Assembly (NCBI GenBank): GCA_003244035.1
Contig: QHBV01000253.1
Coordinates: 1-14,450, forward strand
Length of the DNA: 14,450 nt
Direction: 5' to 3'
DNA from: Solirubrobacterales bacterium
GTDB taxonomy: Bacteria > Actinomycetota > Thermoleophilia > Solirubrobacterales > Solirubrobacteraceae
Within the stretch, counting starts at the first letter, position 1; each line of letters opens with the position of its first letter. Of this stretch, positions 13,824 to 14,450 are shown piece after piece. The position numbers were made by a program, and so were the translations under genes. The notes under the pieces were generated by a model. The model saw only the letters and a program-made list of their open reading frames with translations, made no database searches and had not been told where the DNA came from.

Positions 13824-14450
13824 TCACAGCCCGGTGATCTTGATCCCGGCGCGCACTCTGTGGCGCATGTTGATCGAGATGATCAGCGGCGTCAGCTGCT
13901 CGACGAACCGCGCCAGCTCGAGCGGGCCGCAGTCGACCGCCCGCAGTCCGGGGATCGCCTCCACCAGCGAGGCCACCTTCGCCTTGTCCTCGCGCCGGTC
14001 GCCACAGATCAGCACATCCTCGTCGAGCTCGTGCGCGAGGTCCGCCAGCAGCGCGGCGCTGACCGTGTGAAAGGCCGAGATGACCCGTACCCCGTCGGGG
14101 GCCATCTCCTGCGCCTGCTGGGCGGCCGAGCCCTGCCACACCCCGAGTGTCCGCGTCGCCTTGCCGCTGACGGCGGCCGCGAGCGGGACGGTGGCGTCGA
14201 TTACCAACTGTCCGTCGCGGAGCGCGCCCTTCAGGTTGGTGAGCGTCTCCGATTGGCTGCGAAATGGGACGCACACCGCCACGAGCTCGTGGCCGGCGAC
14301 CGCCTCGGCGTTGACCAGGCCCGCGAACGAGCCGTCCGGGACGAGCGAGGAGGCCCGGCCCGCTGCCTCGCGCGCGCGGCCGCCGTCGCGGGAGCCGATC
14401 GTGACAGGCACGCCGGCGCGCCCCAGCCGCAGCGTCAGGCCGAAGCCGAG
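13824..14450 (-). CDS. NADPH:F420 oxidoreductase (Fno), N-terminus outside window
   Basis: This enzyme transfers hydride between NADP(H) and F420, linking the cofactor made here to central redox metabolism. The visible part is 208 residues. Reading upstream of the GTG at 14411 continues in frame as LGFGLTLRLGRAGVPVTIGSRD, the second half of the N-terminal Rossmann motif. The gene therefore runs off the window, and the GTG is internal. Roughly a dozen residues, including the glycine-rich GGTGxxG, are missing. Later features are VPFRSQSETL, ISAFHTVSAALLADL, DEDVLICGDRREDKAKVASLVEAIPGLRAVDCGPLELARFVEQLTPLI and the terminal INMRHRVRAGIKITGL, all typical of the family. It lies directly before cofD. 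Confidence 0.92.
   Translation of the reverse strand, partial: LGFGLTLRLGRAGVPVTIGSRDGGRAREAAGRASSLVPDGSFAGLVNAEAVAGHELVAVCVPFRSQSETLTNLKGALRDGQLVIDATVPLAAAVSGKATRTLGVWQGSAAQQAQEMAPDGVRVISAFHTVSAALLADLAHELDEDVLICGDRREDKAKVASLVEAIPGLRAVDCGPLELARFVEQLTPLIISINMRHRVRAGIKITGL

Noticed and set aside
12716..13837. Long plus-strand frame of 373 codons
   Set aside because: It lies antisense to cofD, whose motifs are unmistakable, and it begins inside the palindromic array. Composition is typical of a GC-rich shadow frame.
14409..14411. GTG as start of the NADPH:F420 oxidoreductase
   Set aside because: The frame continues upstream as conserved Rossmann sequence to the window edge, so this codon is internal.

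Overview
The window is very GC-rich and gene-dense, with GTG and TTG starts and many stop/start overlaps. It carries coenzyme F420 biosynthesis genes beside a complete-looking type II fatty-acid elongation operon that ends in a FabI/InhA-like reductase. This points to a soil-type actinobacterium, most likely class Thermoleophilia (Solirubrobacterales-like). The phylum is fairly secure; the class is inferred from overall gene resemblance. No rRNA, tRNA, insertion sequence, CRISPR array or prophage gene was seen.

Layout. (1) 1-395: the C-terminal end of an FO synthase CofH/FbiC-type gene, cut by the window edge. (2) 432-2563: a NatAB-like ABC exporter, with ATPase and permease overlapping at GTGA. 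(3) 2600-4098, minus strand: a DGPF/YCII-domain protein followed by an ECF sigma factor with a long DUF6596/TPR-like C-terminal extension. This is the ECF42-type pairing. The sigma factor has no ATG, GTG or TTG start in the expected place. (4) 4099-4251: a divergent control region with a strong 9-bp hairpin and a 12-bp perfect palindrome just before fabD. (5) 4252-9175, plus strand: fabD, fabH, fabG, acpP, fabF, fabI, tightly coupled and together making the elongation cycle except the dehydratase. FabH carries an unusual N-terminal extension built from three 10-residue repeats. (6) 9205-10122: an EamA/DMT-type transporter. (7) 10123-10295: a convergent gap with a spaced direct repeat and a compound hairpin. 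(8) 10296-11716, minus strand: cofE and cofC, overlapping. (9) 11745-12041, minus strand: an N-terminal fragment of a type I restriction-modification HsdM. (10) 12145-12558, plus strand: a small membrane protein with a C-terminal DUF1707 domain. (11) 12559-12907: a convergent gap holding three related palindromic units at a 61-62 nt period. (12) 12908-14450, minus strand: cofD and an NADPH:F420 oxidoreductase whose start lies outside the window.

How the genes work together. CofH-type FO synthase makes the deazaflavin chromophore. CofC activates the phospho-acid, CofD joins it to FO, CofE adds glutamates, and Fno exchanges electrons between F420 and NADP. Nearly the whole F420 pathway is therefore here, split by a fatty-acid operon that needs NAD(P)H. 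FabD loads malonyl onto ACP, FabH starts chains, FabF extends them, FabG reduces the keto group and FabI the enoyl group.

No clearly new multi-gene system was found. The items most worth following up are the three-unit palindrome array, the FabH repeat extension, the sigma factor start anomaly and the fabD upstream operator-like elements.
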